From contig OX424564.1 in assembly GCA_949152475.1 (NCBI GenBank), forward strand, positions 11,656,001 to 11,720,000: DNA of 64,000 nucleotides. The letters run 5' to 3'. This DNA is from Terebella lapidaria (taxonomy: Eukaryota > Annelida > Polychaeta > Terebellida > Terebellidae). The position numbers and the translations under genes are program-made. The notes beneath the pieces are model-generated. The model did no database searches and was not told where the DNA came from. It saw only the letters and a list, made by a program, of their open reading frames with translations. Below, one piece after another: positions 45,401-60,400 of the stretch. How positions within the stretch are numbered: the first letter of the stretch is position 1; the number at the start of each line of letters is the position of its first letter.

Positions 45401-48400
45401 TTGAACAGTCACCAACTGGACCACATGTTGAGCAAATGCCAACAGAACCAGAAATTCAAGAAACGCCTGCTGAAAACGAAGTTGAACAGACACCAACTGA
45501 ACCCGAAGTTGAACAGACGGCAACAGAACCGAAAGTTGAACAGACACCAACTGAACCGGAAGTTGAACAGACGCCAACTGAACCCGACGTTAAACAGATG
45601 TCAACAGAACCCGAAGTTGAACAGATGTCAACTGGACACAAAGTGGAACAGACGGCAACTGAAACAAAAGTTGTGCGGACGGCAACAGAGCCAGAAATTC
45701 AAACGACACCAATGGAAGCAGAAGTTGTGCAGATGTTGACGGAACCAGTTGTTGACGGAACCAGTTGTTGAACAAATATCAGCTGAAGCAACAGTTGAAC
45801 AGATGTCCACTGAGCCCAAACGTGAACAGTCGCCAACTGAACCACAAGTTGAACAGACAGCAACTGAACCGGAAGTTGTACAGACAGTAATACAACCAGA
45901 ACTTCAAAAGACGCCAAGTGAAGCAGAAGTTGAACAAATGCTAACTGAACCAGAAATGAACCAGACATTGACTGAACCAGACGTTGTACAGATGTTGACA
46001 GAACCAAAGGTTGAACAGATGTCCACCAAACCAGAAGTTGAACAGAGACCAACTGAACCTGAAGTTGAACAGGCGCCAAGTGAAGTTGAACAGATGTCAT
46101 CAGAACCAGAAGTTGAACAGTGGCCAACTGAACCAGAAGTTGAACAGACGCCAACTGAACCAATAGATCAGTCGCCAACTGAATCAAAAGTTGTACAGAC
46201 AGCAACAGGAGGACCAGAACTTCAAAGGACGCCAAGTGAACCACAAGTTGAACAAACGCTAACTGAACCAGAAGTTGAACAGATGGCAACAGAACCAGAA
46301 GTTGAACAGATGTGGACAGAACCAGAAGTTGAACGGACGCCAACTGAACCAGAATTTGAACAGACGTCAACTGAACCAGAAGTTGAACAGACGTCAACTG
46401 AACCAGAAGTTGAACAGATGTCAACTGTACCAGAAGTTGAACAGACGGCAACAGAACCGGAAGTTGAACAGACGCCAACTGAACCAGAAGTTGAACAGAT
46501 GCCAACTGAACCAGAAGTTGAACAGATGCCAACTGAACCAGAAGTTGAACAGATGCCAACTGAACCAGAAGTTGAACAGACGCCAACTGAACTAGAAATT
46601 GAACAGTCGCCAACTGAACCAGAAGTTGAACAGACATCAACTGAACCAGAAGTTGAACAGCAGTCAACTGTACCAGAAGTTGGACAGATAGCAACAGAAC
46701 CGGAAGTTGAACAGACGGCAACTGAACCAGTAGTTGAACAGATGCCAACTGAACCAGAAGTTGAACAGACACCAACTGAACTAGAAGTTGAACAGACGCC
46801 AACTGAATCAGAAATTGAACAGTCGCCAACTGAACCAGAAGTTGAACAGACGTCAACTGAACCAAAAGTTGAACAGACGTCTACTGAACCAGAAGTTGAA
46901 CAGACGGCAACAGAACCGGAAGTTGAACAGACGCCAACTGAACCAGAAGTTGAACAGATGCCAACTGAACCAGAAGTTGAACAGATGCCAACCGAACCTG
47001 AAGGTAAACAGACAGCAACAGAACCTGAAGTTGAACAGACACCAACTGAACCAGAAGTTGAAAAGACGGCAACTGAACCTGAAGTTGAACAGATGTCCAC
47101 CGAATCAGATGTTGAACAGACGCCAACTGAACCTGAAGCTAAACAGACAGCAACAGAACCAGAAGTTGAACAGATTTTACCTGATCCAGAAGTTGAACCA
47201 GTGTCAACAGAACCAGAAGTTAAACAGATACCAACTGAACCAGAAGTTGAACTGATGTCAACTGAACCAGAAACTGCAATCGATAGAGAAACGCAGCCGA
47301 GGTCATCTGAACAAGTTGATGCATTAGAAGTGCAAAAATTACAGGGTGAAGATGTTGAGGATGTGACTCAACCATATATACAAAGTGAATCAACAACAGC
47401 TGAAGGAGAGAAGGGAGTAAGTGAATGTCTATGTCAAGAAGCTGTACAAATAACTGAACCTGAAGAATTAGAAGCAATAGAAGTTGATGTACCAATGCAA
47501 ATTGAGCCTGAGCTGCTGTCCTCAACAGTTGACAGAGAAGAACGGCTGACTTGTGACAAGCAAGAGGAAGTAAGAGAAAAATTTATATAGCCCGGTCAAA
47601 AATAATATTTTATGATTAATTGCTAAATAGCTTCCAGATTTTGTTATGTGTATAATTGCATATTTGACGCTGTTCTTCGTTTCGTATCACGAGTGAAAAA
47701 AAAAACCCAAAACATACAAGTGATTTTAGATCATTGTTACATTTAAGTGTCCTAGAAAAAGGCCTAAATTAACTCATGTATGTTTCTGTCATTATCAGGT
47801 GACCTCGAGTTCATCCAAAAGCCGGGCCCTTGAGAAATATGCCAGCTCCATCATTGTACCCGCCACCTGTGATACCGCTGCCTGTGATCAAACGGGTAAG
47901 GAGAATTCTTCTGTTCCTTATCCTAACCCTGGTGCTAATGACTGTGATAGAGAAGTAGAGACGACTGTGGACGATTGCCTGCTGGTCGGGGCAGGTAGTT
48001 CTCGAGGGCCTGTCGGAGTAGAGAGTGAAGAACGTGTACAACTCACTGATTTAGACGATTTGTGCAATGTTGGAAAAGGTCCTTCATCTGAAGTTCATCA
48101 CCCACAACAAGGTTTGGCTGTTGGAAGTGCAGAAGTACGGACTTCAAAGATACTCACTCCCAAAGTGGACAGAACAGATCCATCTGTTGATGAAGTGGAC
48201 AGAACAGATCCAGCTGTTGATGAAGTGGACAGAATAGATCCAGCTGTTGATGAAGTGAACAGAACAGATCCAGCTGTTGATGAAATGGACAGAACAGATC
48301 CAGCTGTTGATGAAATGGACAGAACAGATCCAGCTGTTGATGAAGTGGACAGAACAGATCCAGCTGTTGATGAAGTGGACAGAACAGATCCAGCTTTTGA

Positions 48401-51400
48401 TGAAGTGGACAGAACAGATCCAGCTGTTGATGAAGTGAACAGAACAGATCCAGCTGGTGGTCAAGTGGACAGAACAGATCCAGCTCTTGATCAAGTGGAC
48501 AGAACAGATCCAGCTGTTGATGAAGTGGACAGAACAGATCCAGCTGTTGATGAAATGGACAGAACAGATCCAGCTCTTGATGAAGTGAACAGAACAGATC
48601 CAGCTGTTGATGAAATGGACAGAACAGATCCAGCTCTTGATGAAGTGGACAGAACAGATCCAGCTGTTGATGAAATGGACAGAACAGATCCAGCTCTTGA
48701 TGAAGTGGACAGAACAGATCCATCTGTTGATCAAGTGAACAAAACAGATCCAGCTCTTGATCAAGTGGACAGAACAGATCCAGCTGTTGATGAAATGGAC
48801 AGAACAGATCCAGCTGTTGATGAAGTGGACAGAACAGATCCAGCTGTTGATGAAATGGACAGAACAGATCCAGCTGTTGATGAAATGGACAGAACAGATC
48901 CAGGTCTTGATCAAGTGAACAGAACAGATCCAGTTCTTGATCAAGTGAACAGAACAGATCCAGCTGTTGATGAAGAGGACAAAACAGATCCAGCTGTTGA
49001 TGAAGTGAACAGAACAGATCCAGCTGTTGATGAAGAGGACCAGACAGATCCAGCTGTTGATACAGTGGACCGAACAGATCAGACTGTTGCTGGAGTACCC
49101 AAAGTGTCCATTGAAAAACCAGATGAAGAGTTGGCCAGAGTTGGTCCAGTTGATTCTGTTACAGAGCCACATGATAGCACAATATTGGTCGAAGATGAAC
49201 CAACAACTCCCCAGTGCAGTCAGCTCCAGCCTTCGTCTTTGGAGAGGAGTCCTGAGAAAGTTCATGCCATGTCTCTGTCACCATCTGTGAATGAGAAGCT
49301 ACGTAAAATGCAAGAACAAGGAGCGAGTACACTGCCGGAAAAGTTGACAACTACTCCAGAATATTTACCAACTCAACAAGTCCAGTCTGCCAAAGAAACA
49401 GAAAATACCGGTACCACAGAAGTGAATAAGTTGGCGATGAAATCGCTAGAGAGTGTACCTGTAAAGAAGCTTGCCCCAAGTGATGTCAAACCTGCTGTGA
49501 AAGCCGAGATCCCCACAAACTTTCAGGGTGAGGCTTGTCCTGGTGTTCCTAATGTGTGCAAAACTTGCAAAACCGAGATGGCCGACACCCCAAAAGGCCA
49601 GAAGAGGTCACGGCACAACTCCGCTGAACTGCCAAGCAAGAAGGTTTGTCTGGATATCTCACTTTCTCTCGGGTCCATCAGAAGTCCCGGCATTCGGCCT
49701 CGGCTTGCGTTCCCTGTCAGTCCAGCTCCAACTATCAGTCTGGTACATCAGCTGATCAATGAACCAGAACCTGTGATAGATGTAGAGGAACATCAGTTCA
49801 GCGATGCCGATTCAGACGAGGAACTGACGTTGAGAATGTCTCACTCAATTCACGTGAAGAAAGAACTTAGTGAGACCACCCAGGCATGTCCAAGTAGTGA
49901 TTCTAACAGTGGACGAAAGAGGAAAAGGAGTGATGAGGAGCAAGTTCTCAGCAAAAAGCAAATAGTTGATGCATGCGTTCAGACAATATCTGACGACTTA
50001 CCAGAATCAGAAAATAAATGCAAGGCCGAGACTCGACCTACAGTCCAACCTCAAATGCCTACATCGCTTGCAATTGAAGTTCCACCTGAAACACAGATGC
50101 CAGCAGCTCGGCCTGAAGTAGCAGCAAGACCAAATGTGCAATCACCGATCCAATTGACGCCTAAAGTACACACACCAAGCAACACGAAACATCACATTGA
50201 TCCTGATATGAAAGGTTCAGATGAACCTGATCCTGATATGAAAGGTTCGAATGAAACAACGACAGGAGCTGGACGAACACAGTCCGAAATGCAGGTATCA
50301 AGTGAAGACGAAGCTGGATCTGATGTACAACTACAACCTGACATTCCAGCTTCATCAGACAATGACACTGAACAGGAGGCTACTACTGATGTGCAAGGTC
50401 CTGCAAAAACACAGACACCGTGCAAGTCTGAAGCTGAGAATGAGCTGAGCAATTCCGCTGTGTGTTACAAACCATCAGTCCAGGGTCAACCACGTAGTGA
50501 CATACCAGCACAGCCTCGAATACAAGTTCAGATTTACGATGTACAGCTCATGACATCAGGAGCACAGGCAGTGCCATCGAAAGTATCGCAAGAGGATGTA
50601 CAAGCACGATCTGAACTCCTTCATGTCCCCGCCGTACAAGAAGTCCCAAAGCACCTTGAGAACATGTCAAGTCATGCATCAAGGCTGGATTCCGATGTGG
50701 AATCACTGCATCTCGTCTTTGATGCGTCACAAGAGGACACCACCGAATTGGCCCCGTCCCATCGCCTGCAAGAAGTGGACGTTGAGAGCCAGGATGGTAG
50801 TGATGAGGAGTTGATGGAAGGTATATCTTGGCTTCCTGACTCGCAGCACGACACAAATGATCCTGGAGTTGAGATGCCCAATGTCTCAATTCCCAAAGAT
50901 GACTTGAATGCCACCACAGAGGCAGTGGCACAACTAAACAGCAGCACTGACAGTGTCCATTGTTTGGATTGTGGAGAAGATGTACCAGTCGAGGAAAAGG
51001 AAAACCACATTCACCCCGATGAGGACTTCGTGGAGTATGTCGACTCTGTTCCAAGTGATGTAGTTGATGTATCCAAGGCAGTGGACCACTTGGAGTCAAT
51101 TACAATGCCAAAGGATTCTTCTTCGCCACGTTCGCCGTCATCAAGTCGTGGTATTGTGTCATCTGAAACAGATGTACATGTAGATGTCACAAAACAATGT
51201 GAATCTGCATTAACAGAGCCTGAAGAAAGTAAGCTGGATGATACCGCTATCAGGACAGAAACTAAGAATGAACAGCCCTCTGGTCTGTCAGACGATGGAA
51301 ACAAAATCACTGCACAGAAAACAATTGATGAAAAGCTTCCTTCACGATCTGCTGATGAAGTGGATGAAACCCCAATCGAAGGAGAAAAGTCTGCATCACC

Positions 51401-54400
51401 ACAAAGAAATGTTGAAAGAAACCATGCGAAGAACATGGATTCTCCACCAGTGGATCTACAGACAAGACCTGCTACCACTGGAGTCCAGGACCCTGAACAA
51501 ATTCTCTGTGAAACAGGTGACGGTGTTAAGCCAGAAATGTCAGAAGGCTCGATGCCAGAAGCTATGCATTGTGCAGATGGAGAAGAAGAACAAACAAGCA
51601 TCTCTCAGACATCGGTTCCTGACAGCCAACAGTTGCAGGCTCAGAACAAAGCAGACCTTGCCACAGACACACTTTGCAGTACACAGGATGTCCTCTCGCA
51701 AACCTCGACCACGGATGGCTTGGATTTGTACCTGGAGCCCACACAGAAGTGCCTCAGCAGAAGTGACAGTGATGCATGTCAGCTCTCCCAGGAGTCTACT
51801 CCTGAGGACATGATTCTCCACATAGAGGCGACACAAGTACAAGACACTGGCGAGTTGGCATGTGGGGAGTCCACAGGACAGTCACAGGAATCCGTAGATG
51901 TTGGTTTGTTCGTGGAACCAACACAGAACTCCGAAGACATGAATGAAGCCAATGTTGATAAATTTGGGAAGGTGGGGAAAGATACAGACACCTGCGAGAT
52001 GGCGTATGAAGAGTCAATCGACCAATCTCAGGAGTCTGCCGATGTTGGTTTGTATTTGGAACCTACACAGAATTCAGATGACATGAGTGAGGCCAATGTT
52101 GATAGATCTAAGGTGATGAAAGGTATGGACACCCCCATCTCTGAGGAAGAAGATGATGAAAATACTGCACCCCAAAGCGACGTGCTTGATTCTGATGAAA
52201 AAGAAGATATCTCGGGAGCAGAGCTAGTGTGTGAACCTGTGCATGTTTCTCCAGAAGTCGACGACCACACTCCCAGTCAAGATGAGCCTCCACCGGAAGT
52301 TGGTGGAGCTACTGCAAACACACGGGAATGTGTGTCTGTGGAGCCACTGAATCCAGCTCCACCACAACATGGGCTTCAGATTTCCACTTCAGTAGCCGAA
52401 GGAGCTAGTTCTCACGATCAGACAACTGGAGACATCAAGTCATCGCTACCAGAGCAATCACAGCTGTCAAGTGATGAAAATATCGACCTTTTCTTGGCTC
52501 CAACACAGTCAGCACAAACGGCAGAAGAATCTTTTGTGTCACAATCAGCTGAAATAGCCACTGACGAGTCAGAAAGTGCTAAACAGCAATCAACGAAATG
52601 TCTAACGTCTGATGTTGAAGTTGAACACTTAGCAAAGTCAGAGCTGTGCAGAGCTGACTCCAGTGCACTGGTGACAGTTTCTGGAGATACTGGTGGTGAG
52701 GTTGATCCTTCTCAGTCGTCAACAGATACAAGCTTGTGTCTGTACATGGAGCCCACTCAAATCAGCAAGGTCAATAACAGCGAAAGTGATGAAAAACGTG
52801 TAGGTGACGAGTCGGATGTTTCTTTGACACCTACACAAACACGCGACGAATCTTGTGGCCATGATGACACGGTCGAGTCCATAGTGTTTCCAGCTAGTCA
52901 ACTGAGTAAATCAGCCAGAAATACAAGTGAGGCGACAGTTGAAAACAGTAGCATGCAGAAGATAGCTGTTGCGGAATGTGAGTTTTCACAGATGTCTGAG
53001 GAAGAAGATGGTCAATCAGGGAATATCCAGGCAATAATTGACACGTTGGAAAATGAATTTTATCAGCCACCAGCTACTGGCAAGAGTCAAGCTACAAAAG
53101 ACTCAATATGCCATGACGAGGCTGGGGATTCAAGCAGTCTAGAAGTTTTGGATGATTCCCCAGAAGTAGAAGCAGGTAATGAATCAACTGATGATCATAA
53201 TGAATCCACTGACCTTGATAAAACTTTAGAAGCCAACGGAAATCCATGCTCAAAGATGGGATTTGTTGCGGATTGTGTGGAATCAGAGTCGGACGATGAT
53301 CAATTGTCACAGGTGATCCCACATCTCACAGAGTCTCACTGGATAAAACCACAGGGAGGCAGCAAGGACATGCTGGACGATGACACGATCATCATTGAGG
53401 ATGGTGATTGCCCTACAGATACACTGAGTGATGTCAGTCCAAGTGCCAAGATCTGGACTAAAAGTGTCATGGCCAATAAGCCAAATAGCTGGGAATCTGA
53501 TGATACTGATGTCGACATGGGCCATAAACGTGTGAGCAATGAGAGAAACAGACGCCTGTCAAGACAGCCGAGTGATGATGAATCAGCGGCTACTGACACA
53601 GAAGTCCTGCTTGTTCCCAAACTGAAACGTGTTGCTGAGATCACGGCCGATTCGAGTTTTGGCTCCGGGGAAACCGACACAGACAATTTGCCGAGCCCGA
53701 AGACTGCGCCAGCAAGAGATGAAGCAGGATGGGAATCGCAGGAGACCGACACTGATGATGTCCCTCTGAGGTCTGATGAAATCAGTCTCAAAAGTAATGC
53801 AGAGTACGCTGGTGGAGACGGTGATCGGAAAGTCCTGAAGAGACGCAGAAGTCCCACCCCAAAGAAGCAACGTTGCCATGGTGATCAAATAAACGTGACC
53901 CCACAGAGTCCTGGCAAAAAAACAAAACGATGCCTGAGTCTTAGCAAAAGACGCCGTGTCACTGTCGAGATGTCACAGAGCATCGAAGAGACCTCCAACG
54001 AGTCTGTACCAGACAGCCCTCGTGACGTATCTGATAGTGAGGAAGACAAAGGTCTCGGTAGGAATGTAGTAAGTTAGCACCCTGTTTACTGCACACAATC
54101 CCGCATGGTTCCTGCACCTCTCTTTCACTCATCTTTAGTTAAGGCTCTTTGACTTGCAGGGCAGGTGGTGCATGGTAAGTTTAGATTATATTTTAATATT
54201 ATATTCCAGTGCAACACTGGATTTGACGAGAAATGCAATGTTAACTGGTTGGGAAAAAAAAAATAACTGCATGGTTAATAAGTCAATGCATCAATAACAC
54301 ACAATGACAGCAAGGATCACAACTTCTAATAATGTACACTTGTAACAGTCTAGGATTTCAAGTAAGGGGCATATTTTGTGACGAATGAAAGCATTGTTTA

Positions 54401-57400
54401 ACATTGTTTAAACATTGAATAAATATTTGCTAATCTGTAACTATATATGTATATATATGTGGAAGATGTCTTGGCATTCAAGAAATTTGATGTACTCGTA
54501 GTATAATTTAGATTCATTTGCTGAATTGCAGGTGCCACTGAGCCAGGAATCATTGCGTCAGCATCACCGGAATACGAGCCGAATGAGTATGAGCCAGTAG
54601 TGAGATCTCAGTCCCCGGAGTATGAACCTGTAGATACTGCATGCCCAACAACGGAAATTCTCAACAGCAATTCTGTCAATAGCGAGGACAGTAAAAATTC
54701 CTATGTAAATAGTTCTCAGTCGGTGGATATCAGTGATGACGAAAAATCCAAACATTCCTCTGAATCATCGTCCGTGGACGATTCATCGTCCGAGGATGAT
54801 CAGGAGCATCTCGACGTAGACGAAGAGTCTGCATGCGAAGGATATTCATCTTCAGATCGTGAGGTTTGTGCCGATGATTTTGACGATGATGATGACGAAT
54901 ATTCTCTGCCAGATATCGACCATATAATCAGAAGTGTAGGGAACACATCTGATGAAGATGACGATGATTCTCATGATAAGGATGAGTCACTCGATACCAA
55001 TAATCTGAGTGATACAGACAAATGCACTGAACAACCCAAAGAAGATGAACTTGACTTGAGGAAATCCAGTGCAGTGTTGCAAATTGAGACTCAAAGAGAT
55101 ACCAAGAAAGCAATCGAGTCGGTGCCTGGGGATGATGGTACAAGTCCAGATTTCATGGAGAGTGGAACTCTGGATTTCGACAGCGACTATGACAACAGCT
55201 CCCAAGACAACAAAGATGGTGACAGTCGTGGAAGTGATCCCGACATTTTCTCAGGCTGTGAGGGGCCCAACACCTCAATACAAGCTGCGAGTCCTGACTG
55301 CCCAAGGATCGTGGGTGCCTCTTTGGGAGATGAATCCAGTTACTTCAGAGAGACGGCCGAAGACTTTGATGACCTCCCAGGCAGGTTCCCCTAATCTACG
55401 AAATAGTTTCATTCTACAGTGAACACAATTCTATGAAGTATATCTGACATGAATAACTTAAGTCATTCAGTATAGTCAATGGATTCACGTTTTATTTGCA
55501 GGTTGCTCTCAGGCCCCAGAACGGAAGGCATCTGTTAGCTCCATCCTGGCCAAGATCCGAGCAAAAAGACGTAAGACCCAGGAGACTCTTCTGACACCAA
55601 AAACTGAATCAGAGCCACAAGACGTCAGTGCCCACAGCTCGCAGGAGACGCCAGGTGGCATCACGGGTGAAGGGAGTGTCACGAGACGTTCTCTGATTCC
55701 GTATGAAAGTGACATCATAGCAGCCGATAATCATGCTAGAAAGTGAGTATACGAAATGATATTCAGATCGGTGCAAATATGATTTCTCTGTCAAACTCAA
55801 TCTAATAAACTGAAAATATCTTAATATTTCCCTTCGAAAAGAAGAAATAAATGTGGAATGTTTTCGTCAACTCAGGTCCAATTCTATACTGCGACAACTG
55901 ACGGCAACATTGTGCAGCCAGCCACAATTGAATGTTCACGCAAGAGTCCAGGCTTGGCAGTGAGTGTAAAGCTTCTCGGTCATCTAATGAGTTGCCGACT
56001 ACCTTTCTAACTAACATTAAGTGCAAACTAGAGTTGATTTCAAAGTTTTTCTATTGTGAATGAATGTTAGATCAAAAATATTCTACGATGTAACAGAGCA
56101 GAGGTGGAGAGTCTGCGAGAGAAGCTGCTAATGCCGCAGACGATTATAGCGGTGGTCGGTGACACAGGAGCGGGTAAGTCCAGTCTGATGAATGCGCTCC
56201 TCGATCATGCGGACATCCTCCCCACATCCGGCATGCGAGCATGTACAGCCGTCGTCGTGGAGATCACAAACAACCGTGTCAACAAAAACTACGAGGCCGA
56301 CATAGAGTTCCTGACTGAAAAGGTAACATATTGTAGGGCTCATGGATTGTAGATGTGAGTCTATGACTGTATGCTCTGACACAAATGAAGCTTTGTTTGA
56401 GTCATCTAGGATACATGTATGTGATGTGAACTGTCCGTGATCTCATTTTGTTTTCGCTCACAAGGAGTGGATTGATGAGCTGGATCTGCTGCTGACAGAG
56501 CTGAAGGGTCACGATGGGCAGGTCAAGGCGTACCAACCTGACCCCAAGTCTGAGGCTGGGGTCGCCTGGAGTAAGATCCGGGCTGTCTACGGAGTCTTCA
56601 AGGACGGTGTCACCCAGCAACAGTTGTCCCGACAGAACAGGACTGTCACACGCTGGCTTAGCAAAGTCAAACATATCAGTGTCACATCGGTAAGTTAGAT
56701 CATGTTCTCTACATGCCGGTTTCTTGGATTTTAAATGTTTTGCAGGTTGAAAGCCGACTGTGAGTCAGTGCTGTAGGCTTCCTGCCAAGCAAATGACCTA
56801 TATCCAGTGATTTAGCTGAACATCTCCTATGGTGCAAACTTAATCTTGTATCTCCACAGCCAAAGAGGTTTAGGCAAGAAATAGACCGGTACATAGAGTC
56901 TACAGACATGGGAACCGGCGGGGATTTCTGGCCTATTGTGAAGCATGTCAAGATCCGTATCCCCAAGTGTGAGGTCTGTCGTAGTGGAGCCACTCTGGTG
57001 GACCTGCCGGGAATCCGGGACTCCAACGCTGCTCGAGACAAAATTGCTAAAGATGTATGTTCCTGTCACAATTTCACAAATATTTTATCATATATGATAT
57101 CAGTCACTTCACGAAGAGCTTCAACTTTCAGTTTCTGAAGAACTGTACAGCGGTGTGGGTCGCCGCCAGTATTCACCGAGCTGTGGATGATAAAACTGCC
57201 AAGGACCTACTTGGTGAACACTTCCGCAGGCAGCTTCTGATGGACGGCCAATACGGCAGCATCTCCTTTGTCTGCACCAAAACAGATGTCCTTGTGCCAT
57301 CAGAGATCATCCAGTACGTAAAATTACACTTGTTCATGAGATCACATTGTTCAGTCATGATATTCCTTCATGGTGACGAGTTCTGTTCTTGACAATGCAT

Positions 57401-60400
57401 TTCAAAACTATGTTTGTCCCATATAGTAATTATTTCCATTGAAATACAGCTATGTACCATTTGTTCATCTAGCGGCCTGCGTCTGGGCCCGGAGGTCGAG
57501 CCTCTAGAGGCAGAGATCGCTGACCTCGAGATGGAAGATCTCCAGGCTAAGAAGGAGATGGACGAGATTGCGACGGAGATCACTGAACTTGAAGAGGCCA
57601 TGGAGGAAATGGAGGAGACTCTCACACAGCCGATAGAGGTTGGTGTCATTAACACTGTGGTGGGATTAGTTAGTTATGAATAGTTGCCTAGCTTCGAATA
57701 ACGGGTATTTGTTGAGTCAACGTGAGAGGAAAAAATGAGGCACGGTGCATATTCGAATGATCTCGAATTTTACTTCGAGATCAACGATGACCACGAGGAC
57801 TCATTAGCTGAAGACAGACAGGCTCTGACGGATGTACGCGGCAGAATCAAGGATCTCCGCAGAGCACAAACAGAACTCAACGAAAAGGTTGGCTTCTCAT
57901 TTGTTTGCATTTTGCCATACAACAGTAACAAGTTGATTTCTGGAACTGAATACAGTATCACAAAATGGCAAAACAATATGTTTGATATTGAAGACATTTT
58001 CAATCAGTTTGTAACTGTACCTTTCAGTCTGTCCAACTGATTGCTAAGATTGAACTCAAGACAAAGGATATCACTGCTGTGTGCGCCAATGCACGTAATG
58101 AATACTCCAAGACGCAACTTCGAAGAGATTTCAGAGCAGGGCTAAGAGTAAGTTAATATTGAATCCATCATCAAAAATGCTCTACTGTCAAACCTTTAAA
58201 CTTTAAACTAAAGAGAATCTTGTGTCAGTTGCAATAGAATTGTTCAATAATTGATATGGAACTTGTATGACAGTTTTATGCACCACACTATGCTGACAGG
58301 AGATGAAACGCCAGGCTGGAGTCCTCTCTGAGGAGGAACTCGAGGAGGAGGACTTTGACGATTTGCAGGAGGAGGATGACGATATTGCACAGACCGTGGA
58401 AAACCTGCAAGTTTTCTGTGTCAGTGCCCTTGAGTATCTGAAACTCAAGAAAAAACTCCCGAAACAGGACGGCTCCCCGCAGGTTTGCAATGCTTCTCAA
58501 TAATAACATTCTGAATCTATAGGACACTAGTATCTATTTCGAAGTATGAATGATTTTATGGATCTGTTTATGAATCTTTACTTCTCTAAATATCACTTCA
58601 TTGTGATCACCAGGTTTTCAGTGACATAAAAGACACAGGCATCCCCTGTCTGAAAGAGTTTGTTGATGAACTGACTCGCAGACGAAGGGTGGAAGGTACC
58701 AAGCGTCTTACTCGCTGTATTGGACAGACCGTTGTGGACATTCTCAACTATCTGACTGATGAGGGAACCAAGGTAATGTATACGTGTCTGTTGATTTTGT
58801 ACTACAAAATACACAACATGAATAGTTGACACATTTGTTGATAGGGTGCTTGTTGTCAATTTGAACCCTAAACATTCTGCAAAACAGGACCATTCGATGC
58901 GAGGGAATGCCAAATCCATTTTCATCCAACTCCTTGAGTCGCTGAAAGTGGAGCAGATTGGTGCAATCATTCAAGATGCCTCTACAAGGATTGACACTCT
59001 TTTCAACACAAGTTTGAAACCGAAAGCAACGGAGGGTGCTCAGAATGCAGTCATTTCTGCTGTGGACACTTCCAACAAATGGGGCTCAAAGGTAGTGTTA
59101 AAAATTCCTATACTTTCAATCAGGTGTTGCAAATTGTAATTGACGCTGTGTTAATAACATTTATTTTGCCTATAAAAGGTCAACAAAGAGACGCCGAGTG
59201 CCGGTGGATTGTATTGGGCAACATACAAGGCTACAGTCAGACGTGAGGGGGTCTATAAATCACCCAAGATGGGCCCCATTGATTTCAATGAAGATCTCGC
59301 TGGTCCGATGTATGCTTCTATCACCATCGTGTGGGATCGGGTTTTCAAGTATGTATAAATGAGACGTAGAGATTGCATCAATAGTATCTCATGCAAACAC
59401 TCAACAATCATCAGATACTGTAAACCCCTTTAATTTCGCGGCCGTTTTATTTCGCGTTTTCATGATTTGGACATATTCGCGGCCGTTTAATTTCGCGTTT
59501 TCTGTAACATGCATATTACTGGTAACGCATTACAGAGGTCATTACCAATGACATACTCACTATGCAACCCAACAATTGGTAAAAATACTGACATGGACAC
59601 AATTGTATCTTTATTATACCTATTTTACCTTTATTTCCTGGCTTAGTAAACATGAATTGAATACAAACAGTCACAGTACAATATTACCTACATACAGTAA
59701 ACTTGGATTTGGCTACTGGTTTTGTTATGTTAAATGTACAACATTATTTGTTCTTCTGTTCCATACCACACACATTGCAGTCAATTTCCGAATCAACAGC
59801 AGATTCAACCACATTAACCATGCTCATTATTAAATATATTCGCAAATCAAAATGCGGTTGACCAAAAAAATTTGCGCCCAGAATTAATGGCCGCGAAAAA
59901 TTAAGGGGTTTACAGTATGCACAGTTGAATCTCATTCGTTTGACTTCGCACTCCTCTTTCAGCTCGTACTTGAACAACATCCTGGAGACGGCGAAGCGAG
60001 CGCTGATCCTGGCTCTGCAGAGATTTGGTTCTGAGATGGAAGGTCGTCTGACATTTCTCGGTGTGAATGCGGACCGAGTGACCCGTGTCCGCCAGCAGCA
60101 GATTGTCAGCGCCACCAACAAGGTACAATATGAACTCTACCAATGAAAGCATTTTATCCTTTAAAGATGGGTTGCACCTTTTAAAAACAGAAAAAAGGAA
60201 TGCTGATTATCCACAGAAGCATTCTGATACCTTGTCGTTGACTTTGCAGCTGACTGACACGATACAAACCTTGCGCCAGTACATCACTGATCAGCAGCGC
60301 GAGGTTAGCCGAGTCATCACTCCTACTGTCCAGGTTTGTATCTGGAACAATTGTCTGAATGGATATGGCTCTACATGTCTTGCATCACATGCTGCTCAGG

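Noticed and set aside
44341-47590. Long open frames on both strands and in several frames across the exon 4 repeat
   Set aside because: They are shadows of the 27-bp repeat: a unit divisible by three keeps every frame open. Only the frame joined in phase to the FHA exons and to exon 5 is kept.
48144-49265. A 373-codon minus-strand frame over the 30-bp repeat
   Set aside because: It mirrors the coding repeat (ICSVHFINSW units are the antisense of DRTDPAVDE). There is no start context or splice partner.
56041-56103. A separate start for the GTPase as an independent gene
   Set aside because: No ATG with adequate leader precedes the G1 motif in the exon, and the exon begins in phase 2, exactly as needed by the exon upstream.
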